NCBI GenBank assembly: GCA_035708085.1
Contig: DASSTE010000002.1
Location: 21,750 to 85,749, forward strand
From: DASSBR01 sp035708085
GTDB lineage: Bacteria > Pseudomonadota > Gammaproteobacteria > Natronospirales > DASSBR01
Length of the DNA stretch: 64,000 nt
Reading direction: 5' to 3'
The notes under the pieces are model-generated. The model worked only from the letters and a program-made list of their open reading frames with translations. It ran no database searches and was not told where the DNA came from. How positions within the stretch are numbered: position 1 is the first letter of the stretch; the number at the start of each line of letters is the position of its first letter. A program made the translations under genes and the position numbers. Shown in pieces: positions 23,462 through 30,303 of this stretch.

Positions 23462-23752
23462 TTGCCGCTGGATTTAGTCAGTGAATGGCTGGCGCACTTG
23501 CGAAACCGGGGGGAGTCGGCGCAAATGGGGCTGATCCGTCTGGGGACCTCGACGGGCGTACAGTACGATCGAAATCGACTGCATCAATGGAAGCGCGGCG
23601 AGCGCACCATTCCGCAGCCGGTGCAGGCGTTTATGCGTCGCGAGGTGCTGTTTACCGCGATTCGAAACGAGGGCGGCATGCCGCCGGCGAGCCCGGCCGG
23701 CCTCGAGCGCCTGGCCAAGCGGCTGGAGCCGCCGACGCGCAAGCGCCGCTAA
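23462..23752 (+). CDS. Putative HTH DNA-binding protein (96 aa)
   Basis: TTG at 23462 follows AAGGA by 5 bases; ATG 23432 is an alternative. The segment VQYDRNRLHQWKRGERTIPQ looks like a helix-turn-helix or an adaptor of that shape, and the C-terminus is basic. Together with the previous gene it forms a two-gene plus-strand insertion between terminase and portal. It may be a regulator or moron. The end overlaps the convergent terminase by 4 bases. Confidence 0.55.
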   Translation: MPLDLVSEWLAHLRNRGESAQMGLIRLGTSTGVQYDRNRLHQWKRGERTIPQPVQAFMRREVLFTAIRNEGGMPPASPAGLERLAKRLEPPTRKRR

Positions 23753-25788
23753 TCCTCGGCGACCGGCACGAACAGCGGACAGCCGGGATCGGCCGGACGC
23801 ACCGCGAAGGCCCGTTCGGTGCAGCGGCCGGTCGTCGCGTCGAACGCGCTGCAGCGACCGCACACCTCGCCGTCCGGCAATTCCGCGAGCATGTCCATGA
23901 CCTGATCCGGCAGCCCCGGCATGCGCCGGCGGACCTTTTCCTGACGCTGCATGGCGTCGGTCTCCGTCTGGGGGATGATGAATGAGCTGGTGCCGTGCGC
24001 GCGCGCCCAGGCCACGTCGCAGAGCATATTGGCATACGAGAAGTGAGGGTCGATCCCGACTTTCTTGACGCTGCGCTTGTACTGGTTGGTTTCTTCGTCT
24101 TTTTCCGCCACCAGCGCCGTCTTGGTGAAATGATGAAAGGCCCGCTTCAACACCGGAACCGTCTGCCGCTGGCCCTTCTCCTCTATTTCCTGCACCAGCC
24201 CTTGCGGATCCGGGAACAGGCATACGGGCTCTTTCGCCGTGAACCGGGCCATACTGACCTGCATGCACTTATACTGGTCCATCTTGAGCGTGTAGCGGTC
24301 GCGGGAATCCTCCTCAGTTCGCCGATCCGAGGCGTCGAGCCTGGGAGCGTCGCCCCACTGGATCATGCCTTCCGCCAAACGGCCAAAGCTATCGCAGATG
24401 AACACCTTTCCCTTGTGCCGACCGGCGAAGCGTTTTGCGTCGTTGTAATTGGGATTGATTTCGACCACGCAGACGGCGACGCCATACTGCCGCATGAGTT
24501 CCGAGCATCTCTCGAACGGATCGTCCGAATAGATTTCCTCGACGTGGATCACCGCCTGCCGGTTGTCCGGCAATCGCTCCTTGATCACCACGACGTTGTA
24601 TTGGCCCATTTGGTCAATACCCATGTACGTGTCTTGGGCGCGATCCTTCCAGCACACGCCTGCGGCAATGCCAGCCTTCACGCAATTGGCCAGATGATCG
24701 AGCGTCACCGGGATTTGTGACGGATCGAGATACGGCTTGCCCAGCTTGCGGTTATAGAAGTTCTTCATGTCCGACGCCGAGTTATAGGCGCCGATGATTT
24801 CGCCGGCAGAGATGGTCGGCGAGAGCATTTGTGGAAAGTGGACCGAGACGATCGCGGCGTCCGGATCCTCCGCGATCCATTCGCCCTGCTGCGGATCGTC
24901 AATCCAGTGGCCCTGCTCGCACACATAGCGGTAGCATCCGGGCACGCCGGTCTGCGGGTCGGTGAACGCCGGGTCCCAGCGGATGCACCGCGGAAAATAC
25001 TCATCCAACGGCTTCTTCGCGGCGCATTCTGGGCATTGCGTATGGAAGCGATGCCGCGTGCCGCGCTTGTACCACCAGTGAATGTCCGCATCGGGCCAGT
25101 TGGCGGTGCTGCCCATAACCGTGTAGCGCACCACCGACGCCGACAGGCGTTCGAGCGTCTTTTCCATCTGCGCGAGCGACATTTCCTGCACTTCATCGAA
25201 GGACAGGACATCCATTGGCACAGATTCGGTCGTGGCCCGGCCCGACGTCCACGAGAAGATGAACAGCGCCTCGGCAATGCGCCGGCGGGTAACATTGCCT
25301 TCGCCGCGCTTGCGCCCAGTGCCGTCCGCCGCTTCCTGCGTCATGGCGGAATGGACCGGCGGGATACTGCGCACGATCGGCAGGAAGCGTTCGCTCGATT
25401 TGATGCCGGCGAGATTCATATCCGGCAGGAACATGCCGATGGTGCAGGGGCCGAACTTGAGCCCCAGATAGATGGCGGCGAGCATTTCCATAACGGTAAA
25501 GCCAACCTGAGCGCACTTCATCAGCACCAGCATTTTCCGGAAGGCCTTCTCGCGGGTCGCCGGTATCTGGTCGTAAACCCACGCGAGCGCAGGGCGGTTG
25601 TCGAGCGTGAACGGTTTGCCGTCGACCTTGAGCCCTTCGCGGCCCAGCTTCTCCGCCCATTCCCTGAAAGTCATGGCCTCCGGGATGTCGAGCTGATCGT
25701 CAGTCGGCGTAAATCCGGTCTCCGCCTCCAGCCGCGCTAGCGCAGACGCGACCGGCGCGCGAATAGCCGACAGCGGGCCGCGCCTCAT
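23749..25788 (-). CDS. Terminase large subunit, GpA type
   Basis: The 679-residue protein has an ATPase with MKCAQVGFT (adenine/Walker A region, about residue 94) and VLSFDEVQEM (Walker B, about 198). The nuclease region begins with GIDQMGQYN (about 389). Zinc-like CPEC and C-terminal CGRC...C clusters are also present. This matches lambda GpA-like terminases, which cut and package DNA into the portal. The start at 25788 overlaps the small terminase stop (ATGA); an upstream start at 25809 is less likely. Confidence 0.93.
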   Translation of the reverse strand: MRRGPLSAIRAPVASALARLEAETGFTPTDDQLDIPEAMTFREWAEKLGREGLKVDGKPFTLDNRPALAWVYDQIPATREKAFRKMLVLMKCAQVGFTVMEMLAAIYLGLKFGPCTIGMFLPDMNLAGIKSSERFLPIVRSIPPVHSAMTQEAADGTGRKRGEGNVTRRRIAEALFIFSWTSGRATTESVPMDVLSFDEVQEMSLAQMEKTLERLSASVVRYTVMGSTANWPDADIHWWYKRGTRHRFHTQCPECAAKKPLDEYFPRCIRWDPAFTDPQTGVPGCYRYVCEQGHWIDDPQQGEWIAEDPDAAIVSVHFPQMLSPTISAGEIIGAYNSASDMKNFYNRKLGKPYLDPSQIPVTLDHLANCVKAGIAAGVCWKDRAQDTYMGIDQMGQYNVVVIKERLPDNRQAVIHVEEIYSDDPFERCSELMRQYGVAVCVVEINPNYNDAKRFAGRHKGKVFICDSFGRLAEGMIQWGDAPRLDASDRRTEEDSRDRYTLKMDQYKCMQVSMARFTAKEPVCLFPDPQGLVQEIEEKGQRQTVPVLKRAFHHFTKTALVAEKDEETNQYKRSVKKVGIDPHFSYANMLCDVAWARAHGTSSFIIPQTETDAMQRQEKVRRRMPGLPDQVMDMLAELPDGEVCGRCSAFDATTGRCTERAFAVRPADPGCPLFVPVAED

Positions 25789-26405
25789 ACCTGAATGCCG
25801 AGTTCGCAATTCAGGCGCCGCAGGTCTTCCAGTATCAGTTTGACGACTTCCGGATCGCGGGATTTGACCCGCTCGAAGAACACGTTAAACAGCGTCTCCA
25901 CGCGCTGGATTTCGTACATGGTCTCGGACAGCCGTGTCGCGGTCTCAATGCACTTGCGCAGCTGCTCGCTGGCGTTGAGGTATAGCCGCGCGTTCCTGAT
26001 TTTGTCGCCGTCGGCCGCCTGGGCATGCCGTTTCAGGCGCTGCGCGTCGTCAATGCACTCCTTGATGCAGGCAATCAGTTCCGGCATCGACACCCGGCAC
26101 AAGTCTTCTACTGACGGCGCGACCGGCAACTGATCGTGCAGTTGTCGCGCCATCTTTTCGTTCGCCGCCCCCACCGATCCGGCGCGCTTGGCCGCGCGCT
26201 TCACTTGCTTGCGCGCTTTTCGTAGCGCGTTCTGCGCCGGGACGCCGGATGTGTGCAGCTTTTTGAGCCATCGGTAGAAAGTAGGTTTTGAGACTGAAGG
26301 GTATTTCGCGCGCAGCTCCGTCCAGTCGTAGTTCGTGCCGTAACGCTCGAGAAGCCGCGCCATGTCTGCCTTGCACTGTTCTTTCTCTGCTTTTGATACA
26401 GCCAT
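25785..26405 (-). CDS. Terminase small subunit-like DNA-binding protein
   Basis: The 206-residue protein has an N-terminal helix-turn-helix (YPSVSKPTFYRWLKKL, about residues 35-50), a basic Ala/Lys-rich linker (RKARKQVKRAAKRAG) and a helical C-terminus. It lies directly upstream of the large terminase with an ATGA overlap, which is the usual place of the small subunit that recognises the packaging site. The start is MAVSKAEKEQ at 26405. The upstream 70 bases carry repeated TTGAGAC sequences. Confidence 0.75.
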   Translation of the reverse strand: MAVSKAEKEQCKADMARLLERYGTNYDWTELRAKYPSVSKPTFYRWLKKLHTSGVPAQNALRKARKQVKRAAKRAGSVGAANEKMARQLHDQLPVAPSVEDLCRVSMPELIACIKECIDDAQRLKRHAQAADGDKIRNARLYLNASEQLRKCIETATRLSETMYEIQRVETLFNVFFERVKSRDPEVVKLILEDLRRLNCELGIQV

Positions 26406-26423
26406 TTCCGGGGATGCTCGCGA

Positions 26424-26474
26424 GTCTCAAATTTTCTGTCTCAAATCCCAGTCTCACGTCACGACAGTTGAGAC
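26424..26474. repeat. TTGAGAC repeat cluster before the small terminase gene
   Basis: GTCTCAA at 26424-26430 and 26438-26444, GTCTCA at 26451-26456, and inverted TTGAGAC at 26468-26474; another TTGAGAC lies inside the gene at 26288-26294. A candidate packaging-site (pac/cos) recognition cluster. Confidence 0.6.
26457..26466 (-). promoter_or_regulatory. Late element copy 5 (TGTCGTGACG)
   Basis: Minus-strand TGTCGTGACG in the leader of the small terminase gene, among the TTGAGAC repeats. Confidence 0.6.
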
Positions 26475-26528
26475 CGCATTCCCGCTATCGAAACTCCCTG
26501 TATTTACACCCTTGCGCTATCCTGAAAT

Positions 26529-26543
26529 GTAAGTTATACTTAC
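26529..26543. promoter_or_regulatory. Repressor operator GTAAG-N5-CTTAC, small-gene operon
   Basis: GTAAG TTATA CTTAC, with arms ATGTAAGT/ACTTACAT. It overlaps the -10 (TATACT 26535-26540) of a promoter with -35 TTGCGC (26512-26517) and 17-base spacing, driving 26573 onward. Confidence 0.8.
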
Positions 26544-26572
26544 ATCGAACTTGAGGGAAATGAGGAACGAAC

Positions 26573-26773
26573 ATGGCCAATCAACCTATCGCCATCTACA
26601 CCAACGTCGAAGACGGCCTGCAAACCCAGGTCACCACCGGCCGCTATGGCTACCACGTCAGCCTGCTGGACCTGGACAGCGCCGAATATCTGGGATTGAT
26701 CCAATGCTTCCCGGAATTCGAAGCCGCCGACGCCATGGCCCAGAAGGCCGCGATGATTCAGGAGGCAGCATGA
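26573..26773 (+). CDS. Small early protein (66 aa)
   Basis: First gene of a plus-strand operon, with GAGGAA before the ATG. The acidic product (MANQPIAIYTNVEDGLQTQV onward) has no known motif. Its promoter holds a GTAAG-N5-CTTAC repressor operator, so it is expected to be off in the lysogen and on early in lytic growth. Confidence 0.75.
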   Translation: MANQPIAIYTNVEDGLQTQVTTGRYGYHVSLLDLDSAEYLGLIQCFPEFEAADAMAQKAAMIQEAA

Positions 26774-27024
26774 ACAAATACGACTTCATTGAAGTGATCC
26801 CCGCCGAGGCACCCGAAGAGGGGTATTGGGCGGTGATCCAAGGGGCCAACGGCCGACCGGAAATCATTGACGATTGCTTCGACACCCCGGAAGAAGCAGA
26901 TCGCGCCGGCCGCGCCTACCGGCGGGAATACCTCTCCGACCGACGCGCCGACGCCCGTGAAGCGGCGATGGAAGCCGCCATGCTCGGCGGATGCGACGCG
27001 TATAACGAAGTTATGGGGTACTAA
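26770..27024 (+). CDS. Small acidic early protein (84 aa)
   Basis: ATG 26770 overlaps the preceding stop (ATGA) and has AGGAGG just upstream. The product (MNKYDFIEVIPAEAPEEGYW) is followed by a charged helix. No domain is recognised; it is typical of small early phage modulators of host functions. Confidence 0.7.
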   Translation: MNKYDFIEVIPAEAPEEGYWAVIQGANGRPEIIDDCFDTPEEADRAGRAYRREYLSDRRADAREAAMEAAMLGGCDAYNEVMGY

Positions 27025-27027
27025 GCT

Positions 27028-27231
27028 ATGTCCTTCTATACCAATGAATTCAAGAAACTGCAGCCGAATCACGATCCGCGCCACGTCGAAGCCTTCATCC
27101 GGCTCGAATACAGCACACTGGATCATATGGATCGCGAGACCTTGAAAAACGAAGCTGGCAATGCTGCACACGGCATCGACTACTACGGCGTCGAGATTGC
27201 CGAGGCGCTGGCCCAGAGTTACGGCCTTTGA
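27028..27231 (+). CDS. Small early protein, paralogue 1 (67 aa)
   Basis: This protein shares LQPN-[HY]-DPRH-[VI]-EA-[FY]-IRLEYSTL and the ending EALAQS-[YF]-GL with the protein at 27712, so the two genes arose by duplication. It is helical and acidic and has no named domain. Confidence 0.75.
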   Translation: MSFYTNEFKKLQPNHDPRHVEAFIRLEYSTLDHMDRETLKNEAGNAAHGIDYYGVEIAEALAQSYGL

Positions 27232-27242
27232 GGGAGTTACCT

Positions 27243-27452
27243 ATGAATCAGAGCGAAATCAATATTCTGCGTGATGTCGTCCGCCATCAACCGTTCTACG
27301 GCCGGTATTGCCCTGCTTTCGGCGCTCGTGATCGCCAAGCTGCTGAACGCCTTGAGGTCTTAGGATTGGCGACGATCATCGAACTGGAACCGTTATATGA
27401 CTGTAATCGCTACATAGTGGTAGCGCCCGGTTGTGAGCGTGACGCGTCCTGA
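27243..27452 (+). CDS. Small early protein (69 aa)
   Basis: ATG 27243 follows GGGAG. The sequence resembles a short winged-helix-like fold (INILRDVVRHQPFYGRYCPA, AAERLEVLGLATIIEL), so DNA binding is possible but unproven. Confidence 0.6.
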   Translation: MNQSEINILRDVVRHQPFYGRYCPAFGARDRQAAERLEVLGLATIIELEPLYDCNRYIVVAPGCERDAS

Positions 27453-27487
27453 ATAGATACACCCTTTCGCTAGATAAGGAGACAGCC

Positions 27488-27706
27488 TTGAAAGTCAGCG
27501 TCGACCAAGCCATGGAGTTCCTGTTCACCCAGCCACGTGAGCCACGCAGTCCTTTCTATAAAGCGGGAGTGCGTGCCGCGCTGGCAAAGCGCCTTGACGA
27601 TCAATCGATGAAGTGTCCGCACCTGCCCGGCAGCGTCGAAAGCGACGCATGGTATTCCGGCACATTGGAAGGCCACCGCGTTGGCCGCGAAATCCTGCAG
27701 AGGTAA
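27488..27706 (+). CDS. Small early protein (72 aa)
   Basis: TTG 27488 is preceded by AAGGAGA. The product contains FTQPREPRSPFYKAGVRAAL and ends in VGREILQR. No family is recognised. It lies between the two duplicated genes of this operon. Confidence 0.6.
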   Translation: MKVSVDQAMEFLFTQPREPRSPFYKAGVRAALAKRLDDQSMKCPHLPGSVESDAWYSGTLEGHRVGREILQR

Positions 27707-27711
27707 ATGAT

Positions 27712-27915
27712 ATGACCTGCTATTCCGAAGAATTGAAGCAACTCCAACCGAACTACGATCCGCGTCACATCGAGGCGTATATCCGCTTGGAGTACAGCAC
27801 CCTGAACCACCTGTCTGCCGATACTCTACGCCGCGAAGCCGACATCGCCGCGGGCTGCATCGATGTTCGTGGCGCCGAGCATGCCGAGGCGCTGGCGCAG
27901 AGCTTCGGCCTGTAA
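27712..27915 (+). CDS. Small early protein, paralogue 2 (67 aa)
   Basis: Homologous over its full length to the 67-aa protein at 27028. Both begin near LQPN-x-DPRH and end EALAQS-[YF]-GL. The stop TAA overlaps the next ATG by one base. Function unknown. Confidence 0.75.
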   Translation: MTCYSEELKQLQPNYDPRHIEAYIRLEYSTLNHLSADTLRREADIAAGCIDVRGAEHAEALAQSFGL

Positions 27916-28145
27916 TGCGTCGCTGTAACTTCCGCGCCCTGCGCCGCGACGCCGATGTGGTCGTCTATCACGCCACGCAGGCCAATCAAGCCGCTCTCGC
28001 CGGAAAGCAGCGCCAGGCACGCTATCATGTCCGGATCGCCAGCCGGTGCGCCGAAATGGCAATGCTAAGCGCTCGGTGTCAATATGGCCTGCCGTGGCGC
28101 CACCTGATCGGCACGATGGAAATAGACCGCGATGAAACCCACTGA
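27915..28145 (+). CDS. Small basic early protein (76 aa)
   Basis: Start overlaps the previous stop (TAATG). The product is Arg/Ala-rich with four Cys. No defined motif is seen. It overlaps the KorA-like gene start by 14 bases, which implies coupled translation. Confidence 0.6.
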   Translation: MRRCNFRALRRDADVVVYHATQANQAALAGKQRQARYHVRIASRCAEMAMLSARCQYGLPWRHLIGTMEIDRDETH

Positions 28146-28434
28146 TTTCGACCGCGCGGCCGCGCGCACCCGCATGCGTCCGCGATCGCTGGCGATGGCC
28201 AGGCGCTACCTGGTGGACGGCGTGACCAATTACGCCGCGATCGCGCGGGAATTCAAGGTCCACCCCACGACGGTCGAGGAAAAGGTGCGGACGATTCGAC
28301 GCGAGGTGCGGCTGCTTGCCGGCGCGCCGACCGGCTGGGCCGTCAAGACCGTGGTCGTGCCACCTATTGTGGCAGTGAAGATCGACCGATTGCGGGACGA
28401 AGCATGGCGGGACGCCGGCCTGTTGGTGGACTAA
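28132..28434 (+). CDS. KorA/TrfB-like transcriptional regulator
   Basis: The 100-residue protein contains RMRPRSLAMARRYLVDGVTN followed by YAAIAREFKVHPTTVEEKV. This is the arrangement of the plasmid KorA/TrfB helix-turn-helix domain, in which a first helix precedes an HTH. It closes the small early operon and may regulate that operon or the opposing leftward genes. It ends convergently (4-base overlap) with the gene at 28431. Confidence 0.7.
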   Translation: MKPTDFDRAAARTRMRPRSLAMARRYLVDGVTNYAAIAREFKVHPTTVEEKVRTIRREVRLLAGAPTGWAVKTVVVPPIVAVKIDRLRDEAWRDAGLLVD

Positions 28435-28664
28435 AGAGCCAACAAATCCTTTAAGGTCTGCTCCGAATAGCCCGCCGCTATCAATACCGGAATGACGCAG
28501 TCGTTCATTATGTCGGTGATCGACAGGTCTCCGCGCTTGACCGCAACCTGGTATCGGCCGTACTGATTCTCGATCGTGATAACCGTCCCGATCTGTCGCG
28601 CTTGCCGATCTTGCTGGTTTCCCGGCTCCAGCTGGTCCACGTTTTGGTCATTCATAGCGTTCAT
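28431..28664 (-). CDS. Hypothetical protein (77 aa)
   Basis: Gln/Asn-rich N-terminus, then a beta segment (GTVITIENQYGRYQVAVKRG) and a helix. No family recognised. It is the last gene of the leftward early transcript, separated from the Dam gene by 151 bases that hold no gene. Confidence 0.55.
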   Translation of the reverse strand: MNAMNDQNVDQLEPGNQQDRQARQIGTVITIENQYGRYQVAVKRGDLSITDIMNDCVIPVLIAAGYSEQTLKDLLAL

Positions 28665-28815
28665 CCCGATATTTTGCCGTTTGCCTGCCTATTCGGCAAT
28701 GGTGTCTTTCTTGGAACATTTAGGACGCATAACACCGGCAAACGGCGCCGGAGGCCGCGCGGCTGGCATAGGGTCGCAGATTAGGCGACATTCGGGCCCA
28801 TGTTTATGCACCTTT

Positions 28816-29280
28816 TTAGGGGGTCGAATTGTAGTTAGCCGTCATAGAAAGAAGCCGGAACTCTCTTGGGCGAAAAACGATAATGGCGCTCGGAAAGGGC
28901 GCGCTATTTTCGTGGTTCCCGAATTTGAGCCGGCCGCGTATAAATCGAATCTCGCCCTTCATCGCGTATTCGTGCCACCATTTTGTGTCCGTCCGGGCTG
29001 GCACCAGGCAAACAACCGTCGCGCCTTCGAGTGCCGCGCCGTACGCTTTCCGCATCCAGTCCGCGCATGCCGAATATGGGGGGTTAAGAAATATCGTTTC
29101 CGTCCCCCAGTCTTTCGCCAGCGGAACGTCAGCCGCCGTAAAAAAGCGCTTGCACTTCGCATTTTCCGGCGTTGAAGCCGGGTCGAGCGTGAACCCGAAT
29201 TCTTTGTTGAGCGCGTCGAATAGCCATTGTGGAGTCGGCCATTCGTCGGTTGCGCTGCTAAAATGTAGGTCGGTATTCAT
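28816..29280 (-). CDS. dam: Phage N6-adenine DNA methyltransferase (Dam type)
   Basis: The 154-residue enzyme has DEWPTP (about residue 12), the catalytic NPPYS (about 66) and ENSAPFPSAIIVF (about 124), the marks of the compact phage Dam family. It methylates adenine in phage DNA to evade restriction or alter regulation. It is the last gene of the cassette-like row. An attC-like site precedes its start, and the 7-base box GGCTAAC near its own 3' end is complementary to the box at that boundary, so it looks like a captured cassette gene. Confidence 0.92.
   Translation of the reverse strand: MNTDLHFSSATDEWPTPQWLFDALNKEFGFTLDPASTPENAKCKRFFTAADVPLAKDWGTETIFLNPPYSACADWMRKAYGAALEGATVVCLVPARTDTKWWHEYAMKGEIRFIRGRLKFGNHENSAPFPSAIIVFRPREFRLLSMTANYNSTP
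28834..28840 (-). other. attC-like left half-box in the dam gene end
   Basis: Minus-strand GGCTAAC, the exact reverse complement of site 3's right box GTTAGCC. No matching symmetric partner arm was found in the 100 bases downstream, so the fourth site looks incomplete or lost. Confidence 0.55.
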
Positions 29281-29288
29281 TGCTTGTC

Positions 29289-29349
29289 GGCTAACAGGTC
29301 AATGGAGCGGACGCTCCTGTCGGAGCGCCGCTCATTTCTGGCGTTCGGC
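29289..29349 (-). other. attC-like site 3 (cassette recombination site)
   Basis: Minus strand: left box GCCGAAC (29349-29343), right box GTTAGCC (29295-29289). Inner arms AATGAGCGGCGCTCC and GGAGCGTCCGCTCCATT. Left box is the exact reverse complement of site 2's right box. Confidence 0.75.
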
Positions 29350-29350
29350 G

Positions 29351-29602
29351 TCATAAAAGAGCAGCTTGTGCACATGTCGATTTTGCCTGCCGCTGTGGTC
29401 GCTTCCAGCGATTTAGCATTTCCACCGCGGATTTCCGGTCAAGGCGCAAGATTTTTGCGCCGCTGCGAATCCAATCGGCGACATTTTCTGCCGTGTCGCG
29501 TAAGTGGCTCGGGTCATCGGCGCAAATCGCAAACGCTGCGCCAGGCTGCTTCGGATCGGCAGCCACGTAGAACATGTCTTCCATTTCTAATGCCTCGTTC
29601 AT
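29351..29602 (-). CDS. Hypothetical cassette-borne protein (83 aa)
   Basis: MNEALEMEDMFYVAADPKQP onward; a small alpha/beta protein with a helical C-terminus. It has a good ribosome-binding site (GGAGAAAG). Its stop TGA lies immediately before the left box of an attC-like site, and its start lies 23 bases after the right box of the previous site, exactly as in an integron gene cassette. Confidence 0.65.
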   Translation of the reverse strand: MNEALEMEDMFYVAADPKQPGAAFAICADDPSHLRDTAENVADWIRSGAKILRLDRKSAVEMLNRWKRPQRQAKSTCAQAALL

Positions 29603-29624
29603 TTCTTTCTCCGGTTTTATTCCA

Positions 29625-29723
29625 GCCGAACATGTCGCTCAACCTGACCGCCTTTAAGGCTTGCGCCTTAAAGGTTCCCTCCGCGCTTCGCGCTCCGGCG
29701 GCAGGTTAGCTCGGGCGTTATGC
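29625..29723 (-). other. attC-like site 2 (cassette recombination site)
   Basis: Minus strand: left box GCATAAC (29723-29717), right box GTTCGGC (29631-29625). Inner arms GCTAACCTGCCGCC and GGCGGTCAGGTTGAGC pair with an extra base. Left box is the exact reverse complement of site 1's right box. Confidence 0.75.
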
Positions 29724-29977
29724 CCCATCCGGGAATCAATCAGGCGGCGAAATTCTCGAATGTCACTGGTGTCGCTCATATCGCCAATCGTCTCGCGTAT
29801 CGCGCTGCCGCGTAGGTGCCGCATCATCCAATACAACCGCTCCGAGTCGGCGCGAAGATCGCGTATTTCTGCTGCGGCCTCGCGTCGAATTTGGTTGTGC
29901 TGGTAGCGCGTAATTGGCTCGTCATCCCAGAACCAATCGTCCGGCATTTCCAGCACGCCAAGCATCACTTCGCTCAT
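29654..29977 (-). CDS. Hypothetical cassette-borne protein (107 aa)
   Basis: The acidic N-terminus (MSEVMLGVLEMPDDWFWDDE) is followed by a helical region with several Arg. The last 20 or so residues (from NARANLPPERE) are encoded by the attC-like sequence itself, a common trait of cassette genes. AGGAC precedes the start. Function unknown. Confidence 0.65.
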   Translation of the reverse strand: MSEVMLGVLEMPDDWFWDDEPITRYQHNQIRREAAAEIRDLRADSERLYWMMRHLRGSAIRETIGDMSDTSDIREFRRLIDSRMGHNARANLPPEREARREPLRRKP

Positions 29978-30002
29978 GATCTTTGTCCTCGTGTAGGCTG
30001 TG

Positions 30003-30074
30003 GCATAACGTTACGCTGCACCGTGACCGCCCTTACGCTGCGCTCCAGGGCGGCAGGTGAGCTCCGCGTTGGGC
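30003..30074 (-). other. attC-like site 1 (cassette recombination site)
   Basis: On the minus strand: left box GCCCAAC (30074-30068), right box GTTATGC (30009-30003). Inner arms GCTCACC/GGTGCAGC with an unpaired base, and CCGCCC/GGGCGG. About 72 bp, with the fold expected of integron attC. Lies between the genes at 30079 and 29977. Confidence 0.75.
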
Positions 30075-30078
30075 GTCA

Positions 30079-30303
30079 TTAGAAAAGCTCCGTCTCAGCC
30101 GGCTGATTTTTCCAGCCCAGGCTGCCCGTCGTCGGCGGCGGGTATACCGGGCTCCGGGCGCTCTCGTGGCGGCAACTCAGGCACCGGCGGAACTTCACTG
30201 CGTTCGCTCCAAATCCGTGCATCACATGCTCAGTGAGCGTCGAGCCGCATGCGCTGCATTTTGCAATTGGCGCTGTATGTTCTAGCCCAATCCAATCAAT
30301 CAT
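30079..30303 (-). CDS. Zinc-ribbon cassette-like protein (74 aa)
   Basis: Two Cys pairs (CSAC near residue 17 and CLSC near 41) form a likely zinc ribbon. The start overlaps the stop of the MazG-like gene (ATGA). The box TTGGGC inside its fifth to seventh codons is complementary to the GCCCAA box of its downstream attC-like site. This suggests that the cassette was inserted here and fused to a pre-existing start. Confidence 0.65.
   Translation of the reverse strand: MIDWIGLEHTAPIAKCSACGSTLTEHVMHGFGANAVKFRRCLSCRHESARSPVYPPPTTGSLGWKNQPAETELF

Noticed and set aside
28727..28840. A fourth complete attC-like site after the dam gene, using GTTATGC at 28733-28727
   Set aside because: The inner arms are not symmetric between the two boxes, so only the left half-box is retained.
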